Shown here one piece after another: positions 36,334 to 45,349 of a stretch of DNA of 64,000 nt. The stretch's first letter is position 1; every line of letters starts with the position of its first letter. The notes beneath the pieces are model-generated. The model had not been told where the DNA came from. It searched no databases and saw only the letters and a list, made by a program, of their open reading frames with translations. The translations under genes and the position numbers were made by a program. Source of the stretch: an uncultured Bacilli bacterium (lineage in GTDB: Bacteria > Bacillota_I > Bacilli_A > RF39 > UBA660); contig CAKPFG010000002.1 of the NCBI GenBank assembly GCA_934153675.1, positions 112,002 to 176,001 on the forward strand, written 5' to 3'.

Positions 36334-37431
36334 ATGAGTTTAACAGCTGGGATTATAGGATTACCCAATGTAGGTAAAAGTACCCTTTTTAATGCTATTA
36401 CAAAAAAGCATATATTAGCTGCAAATTATCCTTTTGCAACTATTGAACCGAATGTTGGTGTTGTAACGGTGCCAGATTATAGATTGGATTATTTGAATAA
36501 TTTGTATAAACCAAAAAGTTTAGTTAGTACAACTTTTGAGTTTACAGATATAGCTGGTCTTGTTAAAGGTGCTTCCCTTGGTGAAGGTCTAGGAAATAAA
36601 TTTTTATCACATATACGTGAAGTTGATGCAATATGTGAGGTAGTCAGATGTTTTGATGATGAAAATATAATTCATGTGGAAAATCAAATTAATCCTATTA
36701 ATGATATTGAAATAATTGAACTTGAATTAATAATGGCTGATTTAGATATAGTTTTAAATAGATTATCTAAAATAGAAAAAAAAGCAAAAATGTCAAAGGA
36801 TAAAGAAATAATAAAAGAAGTTGAAGTTTTAAATAAGGTAAAGAAAATTTTGGAGAAAAACTGTTCTATTAGAAATATTGAATTATCAAAAGAAGAAAAA
36901 TTAATTTTAAAACCTTTTAATTTACTTACATTAAAACCTATTATTTATATTGCTAATGTCAAGGAAGATGATTTAGAAAATGGTAATGAGTATGTAAATG
37001 ATGTTATTAGATATTCCAAAAAGGACAATGCTAAGGTAATTTGTGTGTGTGCTAAAATAGAAGAAGAATTATGTGAATTAAATAATAAGGAAAAATTAGA
37101 GTTGCTTTCTAGTTTAGGTATAAAAGAAAGTGGATTAGATCAGTTGATCAAGTCAACTTATGAACTATTAGGTTTAAAAACATTTTTTACAGCGGGTAAA
37201 GATGAAGTTAGAGCTTGGACTTTTCATGAAGGTATGACAGCTAAACAATGTGCAGGAATTATTCATACTGATTTTGAAAAAGGTTTTATCAAAGCAGAAA
37301 TTATGAGTTATTCAGATTTAGAAAAATATCAAGATGAAAAGCAAGTAAAAGAAAATGGTAAAGTTAGATTAGAAGGTAAAGAATACTTGATGCAAGATGG
37401 AGATATATGTTATTTTAGATTTAATGTATAA
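36334..37431 (+). CDS. ychF: Redox-regulated ATPase YchF
   Basis: Obg-related P-loop ATPase with ATP rather than GTP preference, bound to ribosomes. G1 GLPNVGKST at residues 8-16, the G3 region [10 protein letters not shown] and a C-terminal TGS-like domain ([18 protein letters not shown], ending in [10 protein letters not shown]) are visible. Length 365 is normal. TAGGAGATGG precedes ATG 36334. In Bacillus it follows the parB block; here the pilin-like gene is inserted between. Confidence 0.95.
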   Translation: MSLTAGIIGLPNVGKSTLFNAITKKHILAANYPFATIEPNVGVVTVPDYRLDYLNNLYKPKSLVSTTFEFTDIAGLVKGASLGEGLGNKFLSHIREVDAICEVVRCFDDENIIHVENQINPINDIEIIELELIMADLDIVLNRLSKIEKKAKMSKDKEIIKEVEVLNKVKKILEKNCSIRNIELSKEEKLILKPFNLLTLKPIIYIANVKEDDLENGNEYVNDVIRYSKKDNAKVICVCAKIEEELCELNNKEKLELLSSLGIKESGLDQLIKSTYELLGLKTFFTAGKDEVRAWTFHEGMTAKQCAGIIHTDFEKGFIKAEIMSYSDLEKYQDEKQVKENGKVRLEGKEYLMQDGDICYFRFNV

Positions 37432-37441
37432 GTGGTGAGAT

Positions 37442-38392
37442 ATGAAAAAAAAAGTAGTTGTTTTAGGTGGAGGCACAGGGCTTTCTTATTTATTAAGCGG
37501 TTTAAAACAATATCCTTTGGATATAACTGCAATAGTATCGGTATGTGATGATGGTAGTAGTACAGGAATATTAAGAGAGGAATTTAATATACCTGCTGTT
37601 GGAGATATTAGAAAGGTATTAGTTTCTTTATCTGAAACAGAACCATTGGTAGAAAAATTGTTTAATTATAGATTTAATACAACAAGTGATTTAAATGGTC
37701 ATACTGTAGGTAATTTATTACTAACAGCTATTCAGGAAATAACGGGTAATTTATCTGATGGGATAGAAGCTTTGTCCAAGGTGTTGAATTTAAAAGGAAA
37801 AGTTGTACCATTAACGGAAGATAATGTTACTTTAATGGGGAAGATGGATGATGGCTCAATAGTAGAAGGAGAGCATAATATTACTCTTGATAGAAGAAAA
37901 ATAAAAAGTGTGTTTTATAAAAGTGAACCTAAACCAACATCTTTAGCAATTACATCTATATTAGAGGCAGATTTAATTATTTTATCAATGGGGAGTCTAT
38001 TTACAAGTATTATTCCAAATCTTATTTGTGATTCTATTATAGAAGCGCTGAAGAAAACAAAAGCTAAAATAATGTATACTTGTAACATAGTAACACAACC
38101 AGGTGAAACGGATAATTTTACAGTTACAGATCATGTAAAAATGTTAAATAAATATTTAAAATATAGAAAAATAGATGTGGTAATTGCTAATAATGGTTAT
38201 ATTAATGAGCATTTAGCAGATAAATATAAAAGTTTAGAACAAAAAGATGCAGTGAGATATGATTATGAAAATTTTAAAAATTTTGATATGCAGGTTATAG
38301 GTGACGATTTAGTGACAGTTTCTAATAATTTAATTAGGCATAACGCATTAAAACTTGGCTTTCATATTTTCTTTTATGCTATGAATAATTAG
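37442..38392 (+). CDS. yvcK: YvcK/GlmR family carbon-flux regulator
   Basis: Binds UDP-GlcNAc and stimulates GlmS in Bacillus, linking gluconeogenic growth to cell-wall supply. The CofD-like fold starts VVVLGGGTGLSYLLSGLK, with VSVCDDGSSTGILREEF, GDIRKVLVSLS and GHTVGNLLLTAI. Length 316 is normal. It is followed by whiA after 8 bases, as usual; the third partner rapZ is not here. GGTGAG precedes ATG 37442. Confidence 0.93.
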   Translation: MKKKVVVLGGGTGLSYLLSGLKQYPLDITAIVSVCDDGSSTGILREEFNIPAVGDIRKVLVSLSETEPLVEKLFNYRFNTTSDLNGHTVGNLLLTAIQEITGNLSDGIEALSKVLNLKGKVVPLTEDNVTLMGKMDDGSIVEGEHNITLDRRKIKSVFYKSEPKPTSLAITSILEADLIILSMGSLFTSIIPNLICDSIIEALKKTKAKIMYTCNIVTQPGETDNFTVTDHVKMLNKYLKYRKIDVVIANNGYINEHLADKYKSLEQKDAVRYDYENFKNFDMQVIGDDLVTVSNNLIRHNALKLGFHIFFYAMNN

Positions 38393-38400
38393 GTGATATA

Positions 38401-39309
38401 ATGTCTTTTACAAGCAAAATAAAAACAGAATTAGTAAATACTGATGAAAAAAAGTTAGAAAAATTATCAATTTTATCAGGCTTTTTAAAAAATTCTAGTG
38501 AAGGTTCAGGTAATTTGAAAATTATTACTGAAAATGTATCTATTGCTAAATGGGCTTTTAACAATTTAAAAGATATATATGGAGCTTTAATTAAAGTATC
38601 AGTTAAGAATGGTTATAATTATAATAAAAACTATATATATAGCTTGAATTTATATTCAAAAAATGATGAGATAATAAAAGATTTATCATTAAATCACAAT
38701 ATTCCAAGTAATTATTTAATAGATGATGAAGATAGTAAAAGAGCATATTTAAAAGGTGTTTTTTTAGCGTCTGGTAGTGTTAATGACCCAAAAAAATCAA
38801 GATATCATATGGAATTTTCTTTTTTAAATAGTGAATATGCCACTTTTATTAATAATTTATTATTGTCTTATAATTTAAATAGTAAAATTCTAAAAAGAGA
38901 TTTAAAATATGTAATATATATTAAAGAATCAGAAAAAATAGCTGATTTTTTAAGAATTATTAAAGCTACTAGTGCACTTTTGTATTATGAGAATATAAGA
39001 ATATATCGTAATGAAAAAAATAATTTAAATCGTATTAATAATTGCGAACAAGCTAATGTGGATAAAATGATTCAAACAGCAAAAAATCAAATAGATGATA
39101 TAAATTTTTTAAAAGAAAAAGACGCATTCGATCTTTTGGATGATAAAGTTAAAGAAGCGTGTATTTATAGATTAAAATATAAAGAAGTATCATTATTAGA
39201 ACTTAGTAGAATAATGAGCGCAGAAACACAAAATAGTATAACTAAATCTGGATTACATCATAGATTTAGCAAAGTAAAAGATATAGTAAATAAAATGAAA
39301 AATAAGTAG
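38401..39309 (+). CDS. whiA: Sporulation/division regulator WhiA
   Basis: DNA-binding protein with an N-terminal LAGLIDADG homing-endonuclease-like fold (YLKGVFLASGSVNDPKKSRYHMEF, catalytic acidic residues lost) and a C-terminal helix-turn-helix (SLLELSRIMS near residue 266, then ITKSGLHHRFSKVKDI). In Bacillus it affects chromosome segregation and cell division; in Streptomyces it controls sporulation. Length 302 is normal. AGGTGAT precedes ATG 38401. Confidence 0.94.
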   Translation: MSFTSKIKTELVNTDEKKLEKLSILSGFLKNSSEGSGNLKIITENVSIAKWAFNNLKDIYGALIKVSVKNGYNYNKNYIYSLNLYSKNDEIIKDLSLNHNIPSNYLIDDEDSKRAYLKGVFLASGSVNDPKKSRYHMEFSFLNSEYATFINNLLLSYNLNSKILKRDLKYVIYIKESEKIADFLRIIKATSALLYYENIRIYRNEKNNLNRINNCEQANVDKMIQTAKNQIDDINFLKEKDAFDLLDDKVKEACIYRLKYKEVSLLELSRIMSAETQNSITKSGLHHRFSKVKDIVNKMKNK

Positions 39310-39312
39310 TAT

Positions 39313-39345
39313 TTGCAAGTCTTTCAAACAAGCTTGCATTTTTTT
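39313..39345 (+). terminator. Terminator after whiA
   Basis: Stem TGCAAG / CTTGCA (39314-39319 and 39333-39338) followed by a T run. Confidence 0.7.
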
Positions 39346-39363
39346 AGTAAAAATAATGCAAGT

Positions 39364-39473
39364 TAATGAATATGAAAGATAGAAAAATATTTCTATTAAT
39401 AAAATTAATACTAATTTTGGTGATATCTGTATTAATATTTATCAATTATAATAATTATTACTTTAGTCAATAA
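39364..39473 (+). pseudogene. Decayed N-terminal copy of the pilin-like gene
   Basis: TTAATGAATATGAAAGATAG at 39363 onward parallels TTATGAATATGAAAGGTAG just upstream of the pilin-like gene at 34542. The reading frame from ATG 39372 gives MKDRKIFLLIKLILILVISV, which aligns with MKNKKAFTLIELIAVLVILA but has lost the Thr-Leu-Ile-Glu cleavage motif (Glu to Lys). It stops after 33 residues at 39473. The rest of the 311-base gap (39310-39620) contains only the whiA terminator and an AT-rich promoter-like stretch for the next gene. Confidence 0.6.
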
Positions 39474-39620
39474 GAGTATTAATGTATGTGGTAAATATAG
39501 ATTCAATAGAAAATAGTCCATATTATTTACAACTGATTTTATTTTAACATTTATAAGTATTTTAAATGTGCACTTTAAATATTTTTAGATTTATTGTATA
39601 ATGTTAATACAGGTGATTAT

Positions 39621-40568
39621 ATGGAGGATTTATTTAAAAAACTTGATGATTTATTTTGCTTGTATGATACGTTTGTAATAATGGGACATAATAATCCAGA
39701 TTTAGATTCATATGCGTCATCTCTTGCTTTATATATGAAATTGAAGGGCATGAATAAAAGTCCTTATATATTTTTAAATGAAAATAAAGATTATAATATA
39801 CTTATGAAAAAGGCCTTGTGTAAAGTGTCGAATGTTAATTATATTAATTCAAAAAATATAAATAATCTTTCGAATATATTACTTATTATTATTGATGTAC
39901 ATCAAAAAGATCGTTTAGAATATCCTGATATATTAAATTATGTTACTGATTATGTATTACTTGATCATCATATAAAGGGTAGAAAATGTCTTAATAATGC
40001 CAAACTAATGTATATAAATACTAACTTATCTAGTATGGTAGAGCTTATGACTTATTATTTAGATTATAGTGATATTAAAGTATCAGACGTTGTAGCAACT
40101 ATTATGCTTGCAGGACTTGAAATTGATACCAATAATTATAACTTGAAAACAACATCGAGAACTTATAAGGCGGCATCAATGTTAGTTGAAATGGGTGCAG
40201 ATATAACTTTCAAGCAAGAACTACTTAAGGAGAGTAAAGAATCTTTTGTAAAAAGAGCTGATTATATAAAAAATAGTTATACAATAAATGGAAATATAGC
40301 ATTATGTGTACTTCCTGAAATTTCTAAGCCAGAAACATTAGCGGAAATTGCTGATTTATTATTAACTTTTGATGATATAAAATCCTCATTTGCAATTGCT
40401 AAATTAAATGATAAAGAATTTGGTGTATCAGCAAGATCTTTAAATGGTGTTGATGTTCTTAAAGTTATTACTAAATTAGGTGGTGGTGGTTCTAATACTA
40501 ATGCTGCATGTAGAACTTTAAAAAATTTATCTGAAATAAAAAATATAATAATGAAAAATATGGGGTGA
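39621..40568 (+). CDS. Stand-alone DHH-DHHA1 phosphodiesterase (GdpP catalytic part)
   Basis: 315 residues from ATG 39621, with AGGTGAT at 39611-39617; the in-frame ATG at 39594 has no such site. GHNNPDLDSYASSLAL at residue 22 is DHH motif I, IDVHQKDR motif II, LDHH motif III (the name motif), and GGGGSNTNAA in the DHHA1 domain is motif V. In Bacillus the gene before rplI is gdpP, a membrane c-di-AMP phosphodiesterase. Here the membrane, PAS-like and degenerate GGDEF parts are absent, leaving a soluble enzyme. c-di-AMP or pApA hydrolysis is inferred. Confidence 0.82.
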   Translation: MEDLFKKLDDLFCLYDTFVIMGHNNPDLDSYASSLALYMKLKGMNKSPYIFLNENKDYNILMKKALCKVSNVNYINSKNINNLSNILLIIIDVHQKDRLEYPDILNYVTDYVLLDHHIKGRKCLNNAKLMYINTNLSSMVELMTYYLDYSDIKVSDVVATIMLAGLEIDTNNYNLKTTSRTYKAASMLVEMGADITFKQELLKESKESFVKRADYIKNSYTINGNIALCVLPEISKPETLAEIADLLLTFDDIKSSFAIAKLNDKEFGVSARSLNGVDVLKVITKLGGGGSNTNAACRTLKNLSEIKNIIMKNMG

Positions 40569-40572
40569 TAAA

Positions 40573-41010
40573 ATGAAAATTATTTTATTGGAAGATGTTA
40601 AAAAACATGGTAAAAAAAATGATATTTTGAATGTAAAAGATGGTTATGGTAATTTTTTAATTAAAGAAAAAAAGGCTGTGGTAGCTAGTGTGGAAAATGT
40701 AGCTAATTTAAAAAGAAATAATTTAAAAAAGGAAAAAGAAGAACAATTAAAGGTTGCACAAAGTTTAAAATTAAAAGAAAAATTATCATTAGAATCTTTT
40801 ATTTTTAAGGTAAATACTGGATCTGAAAATAAAGTGTTTGGTAGTGTAAGTGCCAAACAAATAGAAAAAGCATTAAAAGAAAAAGGGTATGATATAGATA
40901 AAAGAGATATTTTAATTTCTTCATCTTTATCTAGTTTAGGATTTCATTATGTAGATATTCATTTGCATAAAAAAGTTACAGCAAAAATAAAAATTCAGTT
41001 AGTAAAGTAG
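40573..41010 (+). CDS. rplI: Ribosomal protein L9
   Basis: 145 residues. The N-terminal RNA-binding domain MKIILLEDVKKHGKKNDILNV, with VKDGYGNFLIKEKKAV, is followed by a long connecting helix and the C-terminal domain FGSVSAKQIEKALKEKG. Length is normal. GGGTGAT precedes ATG 40573. Order DHH-rplI-dnaB is the usual Firmicutes block. Confidence 0.95.
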   Translation: MKIILLEDVKKHGKKNDILNVKDGYGNFLIKEKKAVVASVENVANLKRNNLKKEKEEQLKVAQSLKLKEKLSLESFIFKVNTGSENKVFGSVSAKQIEKALKEKGYDIDKRDILISSSLSSLGFHYVDIHLHKKVTAKIKIQLVK

Positions 41011-41017
41011 GTGATTT

Positions 41018-42346
41018 ATGAAAGAGATGCCAAAAAATATTGATGCAGAACAATCTGTAATTGGAGCTATGTTTTTATCTAAAAAGGCATTACAAACAGC
41101 ACTTGAAAATTTAAATGATGAAATGTTTTATTTAGATAGCCATAGAAAAATATTTTTTTGTATTAGTGAACTTGAAAAAATGGGAAAATCAGTTGATTTA
41201 ACCACTGTTATTGAAGAATTAAATAATCATAATTTTTTAAAACAAATAGGTGGTGTTGAATATTTAACAGAGGTTATTGAAAGCGTTCCTACTGCTTCTA
41301 ATGTTAATGAATATATTAAAATAGTTGAGGATAAATATATTTTAAGAAAATTAATAGATGAGGCAACTAGTATTATAACTGAAAGTTATAATGCTAGTAG
41401 TAATATTAATGAGGTGATAGAAAAAGCAGAAAAAAAAATTTTTGATGTTTCTAAAAATATTCGTTCTACTGAATTTAAAACTATTAAAGAAGTACTTACT
41501 AAAACACAAAGCGATTTAGAGAAATTGGCAAGTCAAAAAGGTGATATTACCGGAATACCAACAGGGTATTATGAACTTGATAAAATAACTTCTGGATTTC
41601 ATCCTCATGAATTAATAATAATTGCGGCTCGTCCAGGAATGGGAAAAACAGCTATTGCTTTAAATATGGTTACGAATATAGCTATAAATGCCAAAAAATC
41701 AGTTGCCCTTTTTAATATGGAAATGGGTGCAGAACAACTTGCTATGCGTATGATAGCATCAGTAGGACAAATAGATTCCTCAAAACTCAAAACTGGTACT
41801 CTTGCTCATAGTGATTGGAAACGTGTTAATGAAGCTATTAGTAGACTTGCTTCTACTTCTATTTTTATAGATGATACAGCTGGTATTACTGTTAATGAAA
41901 TAAGAGCTAAATGTAGAAGATTAAAGGCATCTTTAAGTGGGCTAGATATTGTAGTTATAGATTATTTAACTTTAATTCAAGGAAGTAGTAAAAGTGGTTC
42001 AAATAGACAACAAGAAGTATCAGATATATCGCGTGCTTTAAAAACCATGGCTATGGAACTTGATGTGCCTGTAATTGCTTTATCACAATTATCACGTGGG
42101 ATAGAACAAAGAACTGATAAAAAACCTATGCTTAGCGATCTAAGAGAGTCTGGTGCAATCGAACAGGATGCTGATATTGTTGCTTTTTTACATTGCTCTG
42201 ATGAGGAGAGAGAAAAAGAAAATAGTTTAATGGAATTTGTTATTAGGAAACATCGTAATGGTCCTTTAAAGGATATTCCGTTGATTTTTCAAAGAAATAC
42301 AAGTACATTTGCTAATGTAGCAAATTTTGAAGAAGGTGAAGCATGA
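41018..42346 (+). CDS. dnaB: Replicative DNA helicase
   Basis: Hexameric fork helicase (called DnaC in Bacillus). The N-terminal helical domain starts PKNIDAEQSVIGAMFL. RecA-like core: Walker A AARPGMGKTA near residue 203, DYLTLIQG and SQLSRGIEQRTDKKP, then SGAIEQDADIV. Length 442 is normal. No intein. Overlaps the next gene by 4 bases. Confidence 0.96.
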   Translation: MKEMPKNIDAEQSVIGAMFLSKKALQTALENLNDEMFYLDSHRKIFFCISELEKMGKSVDLTTVIEELNNHNFLKQIGGVEYLTEVIESVPTASNVNEYIKIVEDKYILRKLIDEATSIITESYNASSNINEVIEKAEKKIFDVSKNIRSTEFKTIKEVLTKTQSDLEKLASQKGDITGIPTGYYELDKITSGFHPHELIIIAARPGMGKTAIALNMVTNIAINAKKSVALFNMEMGAEQLAMRMIASVGQIDSSKLKTGTLAHSDWKRVNEAISRLASTSIFIDDTAGITVNEIRAKCRRLKASLSGLDIVVIDYLTLIQGSSKSGSNRQQEVSDISRALKTMAMELDVPVIALSQLSRGIEQRTDKKPMLSDLRESGAIEQDADIVAFLHCSDEEREKENSLMEFVIRKHRNGPLKDIPLIFQRNTSTFANVANFEEGEA

Positions 42347-44064
42347 AAAAGTTTGTGATATTTACGGGTATTTTAATATTATGTTCTTTTATTTTTTTAC
42401 TAGGATTTAGTACGGAAAAATCAAAGGAACCTAATTCTTATTATCAAGTTTATCTAGATGGAAAAACTTTGGGAAATATAAAATCAAAAAAAGATCTTGA
42501 AAGATATATAGATTCACAAGCTAATACAATAAGAAATAATGTCAAAAACTATTCTATTAAATTGAATTTGATTAATGATACAAATGAAGTTATATCATCA
42601 ATTGATGAGAGTAAAATAGGAGAAGATTATTCTAAATTTCAGCAGATGGATATAGAAAGTAAGGTAAGTTATTTAATTAAGAATAAAGAAAAATGTAAAA
42701 TAAGTGATGTTAAATACACTAGTATTAAAACATACCAAGAAGATAAACTATGGAGTTTAAAAGCTGATGAAATATCTGATATGCAAAAATATTATGATGA
42801 AAATAAAATTTATTTAGAATCTAATAAAATTTATACTCCTAATGGCATAGAAATGAAAAAAATCTTAACTTATAATGATGATATAGTATCTACTAAGCAG
42901 ATGTATAAAAAAATTATTTCTTTAAAAAATTGTACTATTCCTGGATATAAATTTACTATAAAAAAAGATGATAAAGAGAAAAATATTTACGTGACTGATA
43001 AAACTATTTTTAATAAGTCAATTGATACGCTTGCTAAAATATTTATCGGTGATGATAATTATTCAAAATATAAAGATAATAATCAGGCTGAAATAGATCA
43101 AACTGGTGAAATTATTAATAATGTTTATGTGCAAGAAGATATAACCTATAAGGCTGTTAATATTTCAACAGATGAACAAATATTTACAGATGAAAATGAA
43201 TTGTCGCAATATTTATTATATGGTGATAATAAGAATGAAAATGTAGTAACAGTAAATAGTGGAGATTCCATTAGTAGTATATCTTATAATAATAAAATAA
43301 GCGTTGAGGAATTTTTAATTTCAAATCCAGAATATACTAGTGAAGATAATTTACTTTATACTGGAAAACAAGTTAAAATTGCCAAGGTTGATCCACAGAT
43401 TAATATAGTAGAGGAAAAATATAGTGTAAATGATGTTGAATCTAATTATAAAACGGTTGAAATTTATGATAGTTCTATGAATCAAGGTGATGAAGTTGTT
43501 ACTCAAAAAGGAGAAAACGGTATTGAAAGAGTAAGCCAAAATGTAAAAATTGTTAATGGGCAAATTACTTATGTAGAACCTGTAAGTAAACAAACTATTA
43601 AAAATGCAGTTGATAAAAAAATTACTGTAGGTACTAAAGTTACACCAAGTGTTGGTAGTACATCTTCTTGGGGTTGGCCAACTAATAGTGGATATACATT
43701 AAGCTCTAGATTTGGTTATCGTATTGCAGTGTTTGGTGAGGGAAATTTTCATTCTGGTCTTGATATAGCCGGTACTGGTTATGGATCTCCTGTGTATGCA
43801 TCCAATAATGGTGTTATTACTGAACTTTCATATGTACATTCTTATGGAAATCATATAGTTATTAATCATAATAATGGATATTATTCTTTATATGGTCATA
43901 TGTCTGGTTATGCTAGTGGGCTTAAGATTGGTAGTGTAGTTGAACGTGGTCAATTAATTGGTTATGTTGGTTCAAGTGGTTGGGCAACAGGACCTCATTT
44001 ACATTTTGAAATTAGAACTTGTCCTAAATATTCCTGTGTTGTAAATCCTCAAAGATATTTATAA
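42343..44064 (+). CDS. Secreted M23 peptidase with LysM and G5-like domains
   Basis: 573 residues. An N-terminal membrane segment (residues 5-19) is followed by about 280 residues of charged, unassigned sequence. A LysM domain follows near residue 305 (VTVNSGDSISSISYNNKIS to LYTGKQVKIA), then a G5-like domain (QGDEVVTQKGENGIERVSQN). The C-terminal LytM/M23 domain has zinc ligands in FHSGLDIAG and the HLHFE motif, so it should be an active endopeptidase. It is coupled to dnaB by an ATGA overlap and abuts walJ. In Bacillus, walRKHI occupy the interval before walJ; none of these are here. Confidence 0.88.
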   Translation: MKKFVIFTGILILCSFIFLLGFSTEKSKEPNSYYQVYLDGKTLGNIKSKKDLERYIDSQANTIRNNVKNYSIKLNLINDTNEVISSIDESKIGEDYSKFQQMDIESKVSYLIKNKEKCKISDVKYTSIKTYQEDKLWSLKADEISDMQKYYDENKIYLESNKIYTPNGIEMKKILTYNDDIVSTKQMYKKIISLKNCTIPGYKFTIKKDDKEKNIYVTDKTIFNKSIDTLAKIFIGDDNYSKYKDNNQAEIDQTGEIINNVYVQEDITYKAVNISTDEQIFTDENELSQYLLYGDNKNENVVTVNSGDSISSISYNNKISVEEFLISNPEYTSEDNLLYTGKQVKIAKVDPQINIVEEKYSVNDVESNYKTVEIYDSSMNQGDEVVTQKGENGIERVSQNVKIVNGQITYVEPVSKQTIKNAVDKKITVGTKVTPSVGSTSSWGWPTNSGYTLSSRFGYRIAVFGEGNFHSGLDIAGTGYGSPVYASNNGVITELSYVHSYGNHIVINHNNGYYSLYGHMSGYASGLKIGSVVERGQLIGYVGSSGWATGPHLHFEIRTCPKYSCVVNPQRYL

Positions 44065-44823
44065 ATGCGTGTATGCGTATTATCAAGTGGTAGTAAGGGT
44101 AACTGTTCCTATATTGAAACTAATAGTCATAAAATATTAATTGATATAGGTAACAGTTGTGCTTATGTAGAAAGATCACTTAGGAAAATTAATGTTGATC
44201 CAGATAGTATAGATATAATATTGATAACTCATGCCCATGTAGATCATATAGCAGGTCTTAGGGTATTTGTAAAAAAACATAAGGTTAAAGTATTTATGAC
44301 ACAGGCTATATTGAAGGAAAGCAAGTTAAACATTGATTTTTTGAAAATGGATAAATGTATTAAAATGGATAGTATGGTGATAAGTGCTATAAAAACATCA
44401 CACGATGTAGATGATTCTTTAGGATATATTATAGAAGATGGACTTTTATCTGTTGTTTATATTACTGATACAGGATATATAAATGAAAGATATTACAAGC
44501 AGTTAAGAAACAAAAATGTTTATATTTTTGAAAGTAATCATGATCCTGAATTACTTATGAATAATGATAATTATCCTTACCATACTAAAATAAGAATCTT
44601 AGGAGATAAAGGCCATTTATCTAACGCAGACTCAGCTTACTATTTATCAGAATTTATTGGTAGTAATACTAAAAAGGTGTATCTTGCCCATTTAAGTGAA
44701 CAAAATAATACAGATTTATTGGCTTTATCTTCTTTGCAAAAAAAATTAAAAAGTAAAGGAATTAATTTTGCAAATATTGAAATAGCACACCAAAATGAAA
44801 TTAGTGAGGTATTTCAAATATGA
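44065..44823 (+). CDS. walJ: WalJ/YycJ metallo-beta-lactamase-fold hydrolase
   Basis: 252 residues. Metal motif THAHVDH at 55-61 (HxHxDH), CVLSSGSKGNCSYIE at the start and GYIIEDGLLSVVYITDTG in the middle are typical of YycJ. In Firmicutes it lies at the end of the WalKR operon and affects mutation rate and DNA-damage coordination; here WalKR is absent. ATG 44065 follows the previous stop directly, and it overlaps rlmH by 4 bases (ATGA). Confidence 0.92.
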   Translation: MRVCVLSSGSKGNCSYIETNSHKILIDIGNSCAYVERSLRKINVDPDSIDIILITHAHVDHIAGLRVFVKKHKVKVFMTQAILKESKLNIDFLKMDKCIKMDSMVISAIKTSHDVDDSLGYIIEDGLLSVVYITDTGYINERYYKQLRNKNVYIFESNHDPELLMNNDNYPYHTKIRILGDKGHLSNADSAYYLSEFIGSNTKKVYLAHLSEQNNTDLLALSSLQKKLKSKGINFANIEIAHQNEISEVFQI

Positions 44824-45275
44824 TTAAAATTATATGTATTGGGAAAATTAAAGAGGATTTTTATAAAAAAGCGATTGAAGAATATGTTAAAAGAATTGGT
44901 AAGTATACAAAATTAGAAATAGTTGAACTTAAGGATTATGATAAAATTAATATAAATGATATCTTAAAAAAAGAAGGGGCATCTATTTTAAAAAATATTA
45001 AGGATCGTGATTATGTCATTACAATGGAAATAGAAGGTGTAAAATTAGATAGTATTGGTCTTTCTGAAAAAATAAATGGTATATATAATACTAATTTTAA
45101 TATAGTATTTGTAATAGGTGGTTCATATGGTATTAGTGATTTAGTAAAGCAAAGAGCTAATTATCATTTATCTTTTTCTTCTCTAACATTTCCCCATCAG
45201 TTATTTCGTGTAATTCTCTTAGAACAGATTTATAGATCGTTTAAAATAATAAATAATGAAACTTATCATAAATAA
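44820..45275 (+). CDS. rlmH: 23S rRNA pseudouridine-1915 N3-methyltransferase
   Basis: SPOUT methyltransferase (YydA). IKIICIGKIKEDFYKKAIEE at the start, the knot region FVIGGSYGISD and the C-terminal LTFPHQLFRVILLEQIYRSF are diagnostic. The family usually ends -KINNNEPYHK; here it ends NNETYHK. Length 151 is slightly below 159. Translationally coupled to walJ. Confidence 0.95.
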   Translation: MIKIICIGKIKEDFYKKAIEEYVKRIGKYTKLEIVELKDYDKININDILKKEGASILKNIKDRDYVITMEIEGVKLDSIGLSEKINGIYNTNFNIVFVIGGSYGISDLVKQRANYHLSFSSLTFPHQLFRVILLEQIYRSFKIINNETYHK

Positions 45276-45289
45276 GATAAGTTTTTTTA
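45260..45289 (+). terminator. Terminator after rlmH
   Basis: Stem AACTTATC / GATAAGTT spanning the rlmH stop, followed by a T run. Confidence 0.75.
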
Positions 45290-45349
45290 AATATACCTTG
45301 CTATTCGTGGATTTTTATATTAAAATATACAATGAAAAGTGGTGGTTAT

